From: Leptotrichia sp. HSP-342
GTDB lineage: Bacteria; Fusobacteriota; Fusobacteriia; Fusobacteriales; Leptotrichiaceae
Direction: 5' to 3'
Length of the DNA stretch: 64,000 bases
Assembly: GCF_041199995.1 (NCBI RefSeq)
Contig: NZ_CP165646.1
Span: 868,001 to 932,000 of the forward strand
A model generated the notes under the pieces. It was not told where the DNA came from, ran no database searches, and saw nothing but the letters and a program-made list of their open reading frames with translations. A program made the translations under genes and the position numbers. Below are positions 51,246-60,623 of this stretch, in pieces; position 1 is the stretch's first letter, and the number at the start of each line of letters is the position of its first letter.

Positions 51246-52184
51246 GTGAAAAAATATATAATAAAAAGAATTTTAATATCAATTCCGTTAATTATTGGGA
51301 TTACTTTTATTGCGTTTTGTCTTATAAATCTGATTCCGTCAGATCCGGCAGAAGTGGCTTTACGTGTAAATGATATTACTCCGACAGAAGCTGATATTCA
51401 TAGAATGCGTGAGTTGCTGAGATTAAATAGACCATTTTTACTCAGATATTTTGACTGGTTGTGGAAAAGTCTGCATTTTGACTTTGGAATTTCTTATGTA
51501 AATACGAATAGGAAAGTTGCAGATGAAATTGCAAGAACATTACCAGTTACGTTAAAATTAGCCGGAATTTCACTTGTTATGATACTTGGCATAAGCATTC
51601 CAATTGGAGTGCTTTGTGCTGTTAAGAAAAATAGTTTTTTTGATAAAATTATAAGAATAATCGTATTTTTCGGAACTGCAATTCCAGACTACTGGCTATC
51701 ACTAATTTTATTGTCAATTTTTGCATTAAAACTAAATATGTTTCCAATAAGTGAGGCAAGTTCGATTTCAGGCTATATTTTGCCTGCCTTTGCACTCAGT
51801 ATGAGCTATATTTCCACATATATTCGATTAATTCGGACAAATATGATAGAAACGCTAGAAGAAGACCATATTTACTATGCAAAAGTGAGAGGACTTTCAA
51901 AAAAATCAATAATTTTTAAACATGCACTAAAAAATTCAATTCATTCTTCGTTAAATGTGCTTGGAATGAGTATTGTAAAATTAGTTGCAGGAACGTTTAT
52001 AATTGAAAATATATTTGTGTTGCCTGGAATTGGAAGACTTTGTGTTCAGGCGATATTTGGACGTGATTATCCAGTAATTCAAGCATATATATTACTTATG
52101 GGAATTTTATTTGTTGGATGCAATTTGCTGGTGGATATTGTGAGCTGCTGTATTGATCCAAGACTTGCGGAAACGGAGGCGTAA
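51246..52184 (+). CDS. nikB: Nickel ABC transporter permease subunit
   Basis: This DppB-type inner-membrane permease has 312 residues and six predicted membrane segments. The stretch IPSDPAEVALRVNDITPTEA near residue 30 is characteristic of NikB, and the conserved cytoplasmic loop reads DHIYYAKVRGLSKKSIIFKH. The start is GTG 51246 with AAGGAAATC upstream. It pairs with NikC, whose gene begins one base after its stop. Confidence 0.88.
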   Translation: MKKYIIKRILISIPLIIGITFIAFCLINLIPSDPAEVALRVNDITPTEADIHRMRELLRLNRPFLLRYFDWLWKSLHFDFGISYVNTNRKVADEIARTLPVTLKLAGISLVMILGISIPIGVLCAVKKNSFFDKIIRIIVFFGTAIPDYWLSLILLSIFALKLNMFPISEASSISGYILPAFALSMSYISTYIRLIRTNMIETLEEDHIYYAKVRGLSKKSIIFKHALKNSIHSSLNVLGMSIVKLVAGTFIIENIFVLPGIGRLCVQAIFGRDYPVIQAYILLMGILFVGCNLLVDIVSCCIDPRLAETEA

Positions 52185-52988
52185 ATGTTGAAAAAGATAT
52201 TAAAAGACAAAGTGGCATTGGTATGTCTAATTATCCTCGTATTAATCATTTTAATGGGAATTTTTGCACCGATTATTTCTACATACAATCCACTTGAAGG
52301 AAGCATTACTCAAAAATTTAAAAATCCATCATTTAAGCATTTGCTAGGAACTGATTATTTGGGACGTGATACATTTACAAGGCTTATTTATGGAGTTAGA
52401 ACGACTTTACTGCTTTCTATTGTTACAATGATTCCAACTATTTTGATAGGATTATTTGTGGGACTAATTTCTGGATATTTTAGGGGAATTGTGGATGAAA
52501 TTCTTATGAGATTTTGTGATGTGATGATGTCGTTTCCGAGTCAAATTATGATTCTAGCTATAGTTGGTGCTTTGGGAATAGGGATTAAAAATGTTATCAT
52601 TGCAAATATCGCTGTAAAATGGATGTGGTATGCCAGAATGATACGTGGAAATGTAATTCGTCAAAATGATAAAAACTATATTCTTTTTTCAAAGACAATT
52701 GGAGCAAAAACTTCTTACATTTTCAGAAAGCACATTATTCCAATGATAATGCCTGAATTAATTGTATTAATAACGCTGGATATGGGATGGCTAATTTTAA
52801 GCATTTCAACATTATCTTTCTTAGGACTGGGAGTGCAGGCTCCGACACCTGAATGGGGTGCAATGCTAAGTGAAGCCAAAAATGTAATTGCAACAAAACC
52901 AGAACAGATGCTAGCTCCTGGACTTGCCATTGTAATTACAGTTACAGTCTTTAATTTGCTAGGAGACAGTTTTAAGGATAATAAATAA
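52185..52988 (+). CDS. nikC: Nickel ABC transporter permease subunit
   Basis: This is the second permease, of DppC type, 267 residues. Family features are HLLGTDYLGRDTFTRLIYGV near residue 50, the MMSFPSQIMILAIVGALGIG segment and the ATPase-contact loop SKTIGAKTSYIFRKHIIPMI. The membrane segments alternate as expected. The start codon directly abuts the nikB stop, showing coupling. Confidence 0.88.
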   Translation: MLKKILKDKVALVCLIILVLIILMGIFAPIISTYNPLEGSITQKFKNPSFKHLLGTDYLGRDTFTRLIYGVRTTLLLSIVTMIPTILIGLFVGLISGYFRGIVDEILMRFCDVMMSFPSQIMILAIVGALGIGIKNVIIANIAVKWMWYARMIRGNVIRQNDKNYILFSKTIGAKTSYIFRKHIIPMIMPELIVLITLDMGWLILSISTLSFLGLGVQAPTPEWGAMLSEAKNVIATKPEQMLAPGLAIVITVTVFNLLGDSFKDNK

Positions 52989-53006
52989 AAGGAGTTCAAG
53001 CATAAG

Positions 53007-53807
53007 ATGAAAATATTGGAAGTAAAAAATTTGGTAATAAAACTGAAAAAAGATAATAGGGAAATAATAAAAAATATTAACTTTTCAATGGAAAAGAACA
53101 CTTGCCTTGGTATTCTGGGAGAAAGCGGGAGCGGGAAAAGTGTTACGTGCAAGTCAATTTTAAATATTTTGAATAAAAATTTTGATGTAAAAGGGAAAAT
53201 TATTTTTGATGGAAAAAATCTGCTTGAGTGTAAGGAAGAGGAAATGAGGGAAATTCGTGGGAAAGAAATTTGCATGATTTTGCAAAATCCGATGACTTCA
53301 TTTGATCCTTTGTACACAATTGAAAATCAGATGGTGGAAACTTTTTTGGAACATATTAAAATTTCAAGGCAAGATGCTGTGAATTTGGCGAAAGAGTCGC
53401 TTGAAAAAATGCGGCTAAAGGATATTGATAATGTTTTAAAAAAATATCCGCACGAACTAAGTGGCGGAATGCTGCAAAGAATAATGATTGCAATAGCCAT
53501 CGCATTAAAACCAAAATTAATCATAGCCGACGAGCCAACAACTGCTATTGATTCCCTCAATCAAAAGGATATTATTGAAGAATTTAAAATATTAAAAAAT
53601 GAGATAAACGTATCAATATTATTTGTAACCCATGATTTAGGAATTTTATCCTATTTGGCAGATAATCTGATTGTAATGCAAAATGGGAAAATTGTGGAAA
53701 GTGGTACAACTTCTGAAATTATAAATAATTATAAGCACGAGCATACAAATTTTTTGATTGAAACACGGCGAGCCTTGATGAAAAAATTTAAGGAAGTAGC
53801 TGATTAA
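53007..53807 (+). CDS. nikD: Nickel ABC transporter ATP-binding protein
   Basis: This oligopeptide/nickel-type ABC ATPase has 266 residues. Walker A is GESGSGKSVTCK near residue 35, the Q-loop ICMILQNPMTSFDP, the signature LSGGMLQRIMIAIA, Walker B LIIADEPTTAID and the switch histidine in FVTHDLGIL. AAAGGAG lies about 12 bases upstream. It is the partner of NikE in the ATPase pair. Confidence 0.88.
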   Translation: MKILEVKNLVIKLKKDNREIIKNINFSMEKNTCLGILGESGSGKSVTCKSILNILNKNFDVKGKIIFDGKNLLECKEEEMREIRGKEICMILQNPMTSFDPLYTIENQMVETFLEHIKISRQDAVNLAKESLEKMRLKDIDNVLKKYPHELSGGMLQRIMIAIAIALKPKLIIADEPTTAIDSLNQKDIIEEFKILKNEINVSILFVTHDLGILSYLADNLIVMQNGKIVESGTTSEIINNYKHEHTNFLIETRRALMKKFKEVAD

Positions 53808-53834
53808 GCCATTTGATGAAAGTGAGAATAAAAA

Positions 53835-54629
53835 ATGGAAGAAAATAAAATAAACAAAAAAAATAATATTTTACTAAAAGTTTCAAATATTACTAAGAGT
53901 TATACTGAAAAGAAGTTTTTGAAAAAAACTGTAAAAAATGTGTTAAAAGATGTATCATTTTCATTGGAAAAAGGAAAATGTCTTGGAATTATCGGGGAAA
54001 GCGGAAGCGGGAAAAGTACGCTTGGGAGAATTTTGACTGGAATTGAAAATTCCGATAGTGGATTTGTAGAATTTGAAGGGAAAAATATTCATAAAAAGGA
54101 AAATAAAGAAATAAAAAATGATATAAGTATTGTTTTTCAAAATTATGTTTCTTCTGTAAATCCTAAATTTTCTATTGCCGAGATTATTTCTGAACCTTTG
54201 ATAATTGAAACAACAATGAAAAAAAATGAAATTAATGAAGAATTAAAAAATTTGATAAAAGATGTGGGACTTTCTGAAGAATTTTTAGAGAGATTTCCAA
54301 ATGAACTAAGCGGAGGACAGCTTCAAAGAGTGTGCATAGCAAGGGCAATCGCAACAAAGCCTAAGTTTATTATGTTAGATGAGGCTGTAAGTTCACTTGA
54401 TGTGTCTACACAGGTGGAAATTTTGGATTTATTGCAGAAATTGAAGAAAGAGTATAATTTGTCGTATATTTTTGTAACGCACGATTTGCTTACGATAACT
54501 TATATTTGCGACAGCGTAATATTTTTTCGCAATGGAAAGATTGAAGAGGAAATATCTGATATAAAAAATTTAAAAAATATAAAAAAAGATTACTCAAGAA
54601 AATTGATTGATGCAGTAATAGAATTTTAA
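53835..54629 (+). CDS. nikE: Nickel ABC transporter ATP-binding protein
   Basis: This is the second ATPase, 264 residues. Walker A is GESGSGKSTLGRILTG, the Q-loop IVFQNYVSSVNPKFSI, the signature LSGGQLQRVCIARAIATKPK, Walker B FIMLDEAVSSLD and the switch VTHDL. The ribosome binding site is weak. It ends the transporter operon; the LysR gene after it has its own promoter. Confidence 0.88.
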   Translation: MEENKINKKNNILLKVSNITKSYTEKKFLKKTVKNVLKDVSFSLEKGKCLGIIGESGSGKSTLGRILTGIENSDSGFVEFEGKNIHKKENKEIKNDISIVFQNYVSSVNPKFSIAEIISEPLIIETTMKKNEINEELKNLIKDVGLSEEFLERFPNELSGGQLQRVCIARAIATKPKFIMLDEAVSSLDVSTQVEILDLLQKLKKEYNLSYIFVTHDLLTITYICDSVIFFRNGKIEEEISDIKNLKNIKKDYSRKLIDAVIEF

Positions 54630-54632
54630 TGT

Positions 54633-54662
54633 TTACATTCACAAGATAAAAATGTTATAATT
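54633..54662 (+). promoter_or_regulatory. Promoter of the LysR-family gene
   Basis: TTTACA (54633-54638), an 18-base spacer and TATAAT (54657-54662) preceded by TG (54654-54655) form an extended -10 promoter 38 bases before GTG 54700. Confidence 0.55.
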
Positions 54663-54699
54663 AACAATATAAAAAATATATGATTGGAGAGAAACAAGT

Positions 54700-55593
54700 G
54701 TGGATGTACATCATTTAAAAATTTTCTTTGAGGCGTGCAAGGAAAAAAGTTTTACAAAAGCTGCAAAAAATTTATTTATAAGTCAATCTGCGGTATCAAT
54801 ACAAATAAAAAAACTGGAAACAAAACTTGGAATCCAGCTTATTGAAAGAAATTCTAAAAATTTTAGGTTGACTTTTGCGGGAAAAGAGCTTTATCGAATG
54901 TCAAAGGATGTTTTTGACAAGATTTTGCGAGTGGAAAAGGAAATGGAAAAAATTTCACATTATGGCAAAGGAAAAATTTGCATAGGGGCGACTCATAATA
55001 TTGGAGAGCCTGTACTGCCAAGAATTATGGTGGAATTTAAGAAGCATAATCCTGAAATTGAATTTGATTTGTATATCAAAAATCGTGAATCCCTTGTAAA
55101 ACATCTGAAAGAAGGAACAGTTGACGTTGCTTTAATGGAGGAATATTTCATTGAAGATAAGGAAATAAAAGTTATTGAAACTGAGGAATATCCTTTTGTC
55201 GTTGTGGCAGGGGAAAAAATATCAGATTATAATGAATTAAAGGAAATGCAGCTGTTAAAGCGGGATACTGTATTGACAAGCAAATACTTGGATTTATTTG
55301 AAAAAATAATAGGATTTAATTTTGAAAACAGAATTGTCATAAATGGAAGTATCGAAACGATGAAAAACCTTATAAAAAGTGGGCTTGGTTTTGCCGTTCT
55401 GCCGTATTACAGCGTTTATGAGGAAATCGAAAAAGGCACATTAAAAGTAATTCATAACTTTGAAAAATCTGAAGATAAGTTTCAAATTGCCTATATCCGT
55501 GAAAATGGAGAAAAACCTGGAATTTCCAAATTTGTGAAATTTGTGAAGGATTACAAAATTACACCAGCATTATTTTCAGTAAAAAATAAATAG
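54700..55593 (+). CDS. LysR-family transcriptional regulator
   Basis: The N-terminal winged helix (LKIFFEACKEKSFTKAAKNL, then ISQSAVSIQIKKLETKLGIQ) and the two-lobed effector domain are typical; 297 residues. It starts at GTG 54700. It follows nikE by 70 bases and precedes gmhA by about 45, so it could regulate either the nickel operon or the downstream genes. The sequence does not show which. Confidence 0.92.
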   Translation: MDVHHLKIFFEACKEKSFTKAAKNLFISQSAVSIQIKKLETKLGIQLIERNSKNFRLTFAGKELYRMSKDVFDKILRVEKEMEKISHYGKGKICIGATHNIGEPVLPRIMVEFKKHNPEIEFDLYIKNRESLVKHLKEGTVDVALMEEYFIEDKEIKVIETEEYPFVVVAGEKISDYNELKEMQLLKRDTVLTSKYLDLFEKIIGFNFENRIVINGSIETMKNLIKSGLGFAVLPYYSVYEEIEKGTLKVIHNFEKSEDKFQIAYIRENGEKPGISKFVKFVKDYKITPALFSVKNK

Positions 55594-55637
55594 TAATTTA
55601 AACAGATAATTTATAAATAAATTTTAGGAGGAAAATT

Positions 55638-56267
55638 ATGTTAAAAGAGAATATCAGAAATTCGTATTTAACAGCTTTTGAAACTGTGAAGGCATTTGTG
55701 GAAAATGAGGAAAATATTGAAAAAACAGAAAAAATTGCACAGGAATTAGCATTAGCCTATAAAAATGGGAAAAAATCGTTAATTGCAGGAAATGGTGGAA
55801 GTAACTGTGATGCGATGCACTTTGCAGAAGAATTTACAGGAAGATTTAGAAAAGACAGAAGAGCGCTTCCGTCTATAAGTATCAGCGATTCTTCCCATAT
55901 CACATGTGTTGGAAATGATTACGGATTTGATTTTGTATTTGCAAAAGGTGTGGAAGCATTTGGGCAGGAAGGTGACTTTTTCTTTGGAATTTCAACTTCG
56001 GGAAATTCTAAAAATATAATTGAGGCTGTAAAATCGGCAAAAGAGCGAAATTTAAAAACTGTAGCACTGCTTGGAAAAGATGGCGGGAAATTAAAAGGAG
56101 TATGTGACTATGAATTCATAATTCCTGGAGAAACATCAGACAGGATTCAGGAAGTTCATATGATGATTCTGCATATTATAATTGAAGGTGTGGAAAGAAT
56201 TTTATTTCCTGAAAACTATAGTTTCCTGAAAACTGTTAAAAATAAGTTGATTTCATTTTTTGAGTAA
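55638..56267 (+). CDS. gmhA: Sedoheptulose 7-phosphate isomerase
   Basis: GmhA makes D-glycero-D-manno-heptose 7-phosphate, the first step of heptose synthesis for lipopolysaccharide core or other heptosylated glycans. The SIS fold is shown by LIAGNGGSNCDAMHFAEEFT, DFFFGISTSGNSKNIIEAVK and the C-terminal QEVHMMILHIIIEGVE with the active-site histidine. 209 residues. AGGAGG precedes the ATG. Its presence supports an LPS-bearing Gram-negative. Confidence 0.94.
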   Translation: MLKENIRNSYLTAFETVKAFVENEENIEKTEKIAQELALAYKNGKKSLIAGNGGSNCDAMHFAEEFTGRFRKDRRALPSISISDSSHITCVGNDYGFDFVFAKGVEAFGQEGDFFFGISTSGNSKNIIEAVKSAKERNLKTVALLGKDGGKLKGVCDYEFIIPGETSDRIQEVHMMILHIIIEGVERILFPENYSFLKTVKNKLISFFE

Positions 56268-56288
56268 TTCGGTTAATGTAGGAGGAAA

Positions 56289-57659
56289 ATGAAAAAAAGT
56301 GTAAATATAGAAAAAATTAGAAATACAGAATATTTGAAATTAGCACTTGGGTTTACTTTGTCAACGCTGACAACGCCCTTGTTAAATTCTGTTGACACAG
56401 CAGTTGTAGGAAATCTTTCAAATCCAGTCTTTATAGGTGGAGTAACACTTGGAGGAACGATTTTTAATACAATTTATTGGCTATTTGGCTTTTTACGTGT
56501 TAGCACATCTGGATATTCTGCAAAGGCTTTTGGAGAAAATAATGAAAAGGAAGAAATTACAGTATTAATCCGTCCCATATTAATTTCACTTATTTTAGGA
56601 TTTCTGTTTGTTATTTTTCAGAAAGCTATTTTATGGGGATTTATTCATTTTTTTGATGCTGGAAAGGAGATTACGAAATATATAGAAATTTATTTTAATA
56701 TTCTAATATGGGGAGCCCCTTTCGTATTTCTGAACTATACATTTTTGGGATGGATAATGGGACGAAAAGAAATAAAAAAATGTCTAATTTTGCAACTTAT
56801 GACAAATATTGTGAATATTTTTCTTGATTTATATTTTGTAGAAGTTTTAAGAATGGATGTTGCTGGAGTAGCAGCTGCTACACTAATTTCCCAAATTATG
56901 ACAACTCTTTTATCAATTTTTATTATTTTAAGAACTTTTTCACTAAAAAAAATCTTATACAATATAAATTTGAAAGAAATATTTGATAGAAGCGAAATAA
57001 AAAAAGTTGGAGCAGTGAATTCAGATTTAGTGATTCGTACAGTCTGTTTACTGATAGCAACAAATTTATTCTTGGAAAAAGCTGCACATAACGGTAAAAT
57101 AATATTAGCTGCAAATTCTATATTATTTCAAGTTCAATATCTGATGTCGTATATTTTTGATGGCTTTGCTAATGCATCAAGTGTGTTTTCAGGTATAGCG
57201 GCAGGAGAGAAAAATTTTAGAAAACTAAAATGGGTAATGAGAAAATCAATACAGTTTTGTATTATAATTTCAATATTTTTGAGTACAGCATTTGTTTTTG
57301 GAGGTAAAAAGCTGTTGTTGTTTTATACAAAAAATGCAGAAGTTATAAATATTGCAAATCAGTATAAAATTTGGATAATCATATTTCCATTAGTTGTAAG
57401 TTTTGGGCTAGTAATTTACGGAAATTTTACAGGCACAACAGAAACAGCATATATAAGAAATTCAATGTTACAATCGTTAGTATTTTTTCTAATAGTGTAT
57501 TTTACAGTGATGCCAGTATATCAAAATCACGGATTATGGTTATCTTTCATAGTTTTTTCATTAGCAAGGTCGTTATTTTTAATGAGATATGTTAAAAAAT
57601 TTTTGGAAAAATATAAATTGGAATTGAATGTAAAAACATCAATAAATAGTGGTATTTAG
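56289..57659 (+). CDS. MATE-family efflux transporter
   Basis: This 456-residue membrane protein has about twelve hydrophobic segments in two similar halves. The DinF-like branch features LTTPLLNSVDTAVVGNLSNP at the N-terminus, FGFLRVSTSGYSAKAFGE-type sequence near residue 65 and GWIMGRKEIKKC near 150. These transporters export drugs or metabolites with Na+ or H+. AGGAGG is 5 bases before the ATG. It follows gmhA by about 20 bases and is probably co-transcribed. Confidence 0.88.
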   Translation: MKKSVNIEKIRNTEYLKLALGFTLSTLTTPLLNSVDTAVVGNLSNPVFIGGVTLGGTIFNTIYWLFGFLRVSTSGYSAKAFGENNEKEEITVLIRPILISLILGFLFVIFQKAILWGFIHFFDAGKEITKYIEIYFNILIWGAPFVFLNYTFLGWIMGRKEIKKCLILQLMTNIVNIFLDLYFVEVLRMDVAGVAAATLISQIMTTLLSIFIILRTFSLKKILYNINLKEIFDRSEIKKVGAVNSDLVIRTVCLLIATNLFLEKAAHNGKIILAANSILFQVQYLMSYIFDGFANASSVFSGIAAGEKNFRKLKWVMRKSIQFCIIISIFLSTAFVFGGKKLLLFYTKNAEVINIANQYKIWIIIFPLVVSFGLVIYGNFTGTTETAYIRNSMLQSLVFFLIVYFTVMPVYQNHGLWLSFIVFSLARSLFLMRYVKKFLEKYKLELNVKTSINSGI

Positions 57660-57809
57660 CTAGTTTTTACAATTATATGCTAAAAAAATTTTCATATAAG
57701 GAATTTTATTATGATTTCATTTTGAATAAATAGCTTTTTATAAGAAGTTTAACAGTTTTATGTGGTATATTACTGTTGAAACAAAATTTAAAGAAAAGGA
57801 ATGATGAAG

Positions 57810-58145
57810 ATGAAATTATTGAAAAAATCAATGCTAGTATTGTCTGTAATGACATTAATTGGAGGAATGAGTTTTGCCGCAACAGCTAAGAAAAGACCTG
57901 CTGCAAGAAAGGTAGCTTCAGAATCATATACTTGCGGTTCTGAAAGAATAACAGTTTCTTATCCAGCAACAAATACTGCTAGAGTAGTGACTAAAGCAGG
58001 GAATGTTTATAACCTTAAAGTAGCAGTATCAGGTAGTGGATCAAGATACGTTTCTAAAAATGGAAATGTAGAATTCTTCAAAGGTGGAAAAGATGCTATT
58101 TATAGAGGACCTAATGGTATTGAAAAATCTTGCACAAGAAGATAA
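57810..58145 (+). CDS. Secreted MliC-like C-type lysozyme inhibitor
   Basis: A signal peptide (LLKKSMLVLSVMTLIGGMSF, cut near FAA) is followed by a basic linker and an MliC-like domain. It has a first cysteine in YTCGSERITVSYP, the strand NVYNLKVAVSGSGSRYVSKN (typical L....SGSGARY), FFKGGKDAIYRGP and a final cysteine in KSCTRR. MliC/PliC proteins bind the active site of C-type lysozyme to protect the wall. There is no lipobox, so it would be free in the periplasm. ATG 57810 fits AAGGA at 57796-57800; the ATG at 57801 abuts it. Confidence 0.75.
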   Translation: MKLLKKSMLVLSVMTLIGGMSFAATAKKRPAARKVASESYTCGSERITVSYPATNTARVVTKAGNVYNLKVAVSGSGSRYVSKNGNVEFFKGGKDAIYRGPNGIEKSCTRR

Positions 58146-58168
58146 CAAAATTTATTCTTAATTAATTG

Positions 58169-58216
58169 AAAAACATAGCTGACAGATTAAAAAAGTCTGA
58201 AAGCTATGTTTTTTAT
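58169..58216 (+). terminator. Terminator of the lysozyme-inhibitor gene
   Basis: AAAACATAGCT (ending 58180) and AGCTATGTTTTTT (from 58202) form a long stem with an inner CAGA/TCTG pairing. The T-run continues to 58214 or beyond. Confidence 0.8.
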
Positions 58217-58249
58217 TTAGTTTGATTTTAGGTAATATTATACTATTCA

Positions 58250-58900
58250 CCGTTTAAATAGCGAATGTTTAATAAATTTTGAACTATAGGTTGTCAAACA
58301 GGTCTATTATATAAGCAAGTAAAATCAGTCGCCATTTCCCTTGCAACCCTGGCTCGTCTAAACATTTTTTTGAAATGTTTCTAAATTTTATTTTGGAAAC
58401 TAGTCTAAACATTTATTATTTGAATAAACCTTGATTACTACGAAAACGAAACTCGCTAACACCCACTTTCGCAAATAAAGATTAGAACTACTCTATAAAA
58501 TACATTTGTTATAAAGCTTCTGGCGAAAGAAATACATAAATGTGTTTAGTCGTTTTCATTCCAAAAAAATCACGACATTCTGTATTAAATTATAAAGATT
58601 ATTATATTTAAATTCTTAAATTTAGAAAATATTAAATAAGCAAAATTTCGTTAAGAGAAAAAGAACTAAACACGAATGTGTTTCTTTCACTATAATTTTT
58701 ATATCAAATATTAATTATTTGAATTATTCTAACTTTTTATTGTGAAAGTGAGCTTTTGGAAACCTTTCAAATTACATTACTTATTAAAAATAAATAAATC
58801 TTTGTTCAAAAGCGAGTTTTCTTTTTTTCTTATAAGAAAAAAGTGTGGGTGCTGGGAGATGGCGTTTGATCTCCCTGCTTAGAGTAACTTATATAAATAA
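58250..58900. repeat. Repeat-rich gene-free spacer (about 1 kb between 58146 and 59148)
   Basis: No gene is supported. It contains imperfect inverted arms at about 58512-58545 and 58664-58693 (both with a GTGTTTAGT core), a small AAACATTT/AAATGTTT hairpin near 58366-58381, and CCATTTCCCTTGCAACCCTG (reverse complement related to the 41345 spacer). The hairpin GGGAGAT-GGCGTTTG-ATCTCCC lies near 58855-58876. All recall the mosaic repeats at 26815 and 41345. 58900-59060 is plain AT-rich DNA. Confidence 0.6.
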
Positions 58901-59059
58901 AATAAGAAAAAACAATTATTAATTAGAATACCTTAGAATAAAAAATTAATAAATGGAAATGCAGGATCATAAAAAGAATCTTTAATTTGAATACCTGAAG
59001 ATAGATTTGAAATAGTTTGAATATTTTTTACAATTTTACAAAAAAATATAAAAATTTTT

Positions 59060-59087
59060 TTGATTATCTAAAATTATGGGGTACAAT
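59060..59087 (+). promoter_or_regulatory. Promoter of the M18 aminopeptidase gene
   Basis: TTGATT (59060-59065), a 16-base spacer and TACAAT (59082-59087) lie about 60 bases before the ATG at 59149. Confidence 0.5.
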
Positions 59088-59148
59088 ATTGTTAATAGGG
59101 AAATGATTTTTAATAATGGAAATTAGAAATTGAGAGGAATGAATAAAG

Positions 59149-60501
59149 ATGATACACACAACAAAAGAGTTAGAAGAGATACAGAAAAATTTTATTGAAA
59201 TGGAAGTAAAAAGTTTTGCAAGGGAAGTTGTTGAATTTATTGATGAAAGTCCGAGCAGTTATCATGTTGTAAAGAATTGTTCAGATATTTTGGATGAAAA
59301 TGGATTTGAGAGAATTATGCCTCGTGAAAAATGGGAGTTAAAAAAAGGAGGAAAATATTTTTTGAAAAAATCCAGCTCTACTATAATTGCAATTACAATT
59401 GGTGAAAATTTTGATGTGAGAAAAGGGTTTAAGATTTTTGGAGCACATACCGATTCTCCTTGTTTTAGGATAAAACCTAATCCTGAAATGGTGACAGAAA
59501 ATATGGTGAGATTAAATACAGAAGTTTATGGAGGGCCTATTTTGAGTACATGGTTCGATAGACCGCTCTCTATTGCCGGACGTGTTATTGTGAAAGGCGA
59601 AAATCCATTTTTTCCAAAAACTGTAAAAATTAAGATAGATGAACCGCTTTTGACAATACCAAATCTTGCGATTCATCAGAATAGAGAAGTAAATAATGGA
59701 GTAAAAATTGATAAACAGAATGATGTCTTGCCTTTAATTTCACTTATTAATCATAATTTTGAGAAGGAAGGCTATCTTGAAAGAATTATTTTAGAAAAGA
59801 CAGGAATAAAAAAAGAAGATATAATTGATTTTGACTTGTATTTATATGCAACAGAAAAAGGTTGTCTTTTAGGTGCAAATGAGGAATTTATATCTTCATC
59901 AAAAATTGACAATCTTGCTTCTGTCTATACAGGGTTGATTGGACTTGTGGAAGCTAAAGAAAATAAGGACAGGATTAATATTTTTGTAGCTTTTGACAAT
60001 GAAGAGATAGGAAGTGCCACAAAACAGGGAGCTGATTCCAATTATCTTTTGAATACGCTGGAAAGAATTGCTTTGTCGTTAGGACTTGATAGAAGCGAGT
60101 TTTTACAGATGCTGGAAAGTTCATATATTTTATCAGCTGATGCGGCACATGCCGCACATCCTGCACATTTAGGCAAAACAGACCCTACAAACCGTGGAAG
60201 AATAAATGAGGGTGTTTCAATAAAAATTAGTGCAAAACAAAAATATACATCCGATGGATATTCAATTGCTGTAATCAGACAGCTTATTGAAGGAACGGAT
60301 ATACGGATTCAGCCTTTTGTAAATGAATCAAATGAACTTGGAGGAAGTACAATTGGACCTCTTTCTTCAACACATCTGGATATAGACGGAGTAGATTTGG
60401 GAGTTCCAATGTTTGCGATGCATTCGGTACGTGAATTATGTGGAATTTTTGACGTGTTTTATTTGAAGGAATTAGCAAAGGAATTTTTTTCAAAAGGATA
60501 A
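59149..60501 (+). CDS. M18-family aminopeptidase
   Basis: M18 enzymes are large tetrahedral zinc aminopeptidases that favour acidic N-terminal residues. Metal and catalytic motifs are FGAHTDSPCFRIKP near residue 103, VAFDNEEIGSATKQGADSNY near 280, SADAAHAAHPAH near 330 and a C-terminal MFAMHSVRELCG. 450 residues is full length. AGAGGAA lies upstream of the ATG. Transcribed alone, it ends at a terminator before the chromate transporter genes. Confidence 0.94.
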   Translation: MIHTTKELEEIQKNFIEMEVKSFAREVVEFIDESPSSYHVVKNCSDILDENGFERIMPREKWELKKGGKYFLKKSSSTIIAITIGENFDVRKGFKIFGAHTDSPCFRIKPNPEMVTENMVRLNTEVYGGPILSTWFDRPLSIAGRVIVKGENPFFPKTVKIKIDEPLLTIPNLAIHQNREVNNGVKIDKQNDVLPLISLINHNFEKEGYLERIILEKTGIKKEDIIDFDLYLYATEKGCLLGANEEFISSSKIDNLASVYTGLIGLVEAKENKDRINIFVAFDNEEIGSATKQGADSNYLLNTLERIALSLGLDRSEFLQMLESSYILSADAAHAAHPAHLGKTDPTNRGRINEGVSIKISAKQKYTSDGYSIAVIRQLIEGTDIRIQPFVNESNELGGSTIGPLSSTHLDIDGVDLGVPMFAMHSVRELCGIFDVFYLKELAKEFFSKG

Positions 60502-60519
60502 AAAATATTATTTTTAAAG

Positions 60520-60548
60520 AGATAGCAGTACATCGGCTATCTTTTTTT
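60520..60548 (+). terminator. Terminator of the M18 aminopeptidase gene
   Basis: AGATAGC (60520-60526) and GCTATCT (60536-60542) form a stem followed by six more T. Confidence 0.8.
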
Positions 60549-60623
60549 AATGGCAAGTTTGTTGTTTTTTTAGAGTATCTATGATAAAATGAAAATAATA
60601 CGAAATAGTAGAAAGGTAGTAAA

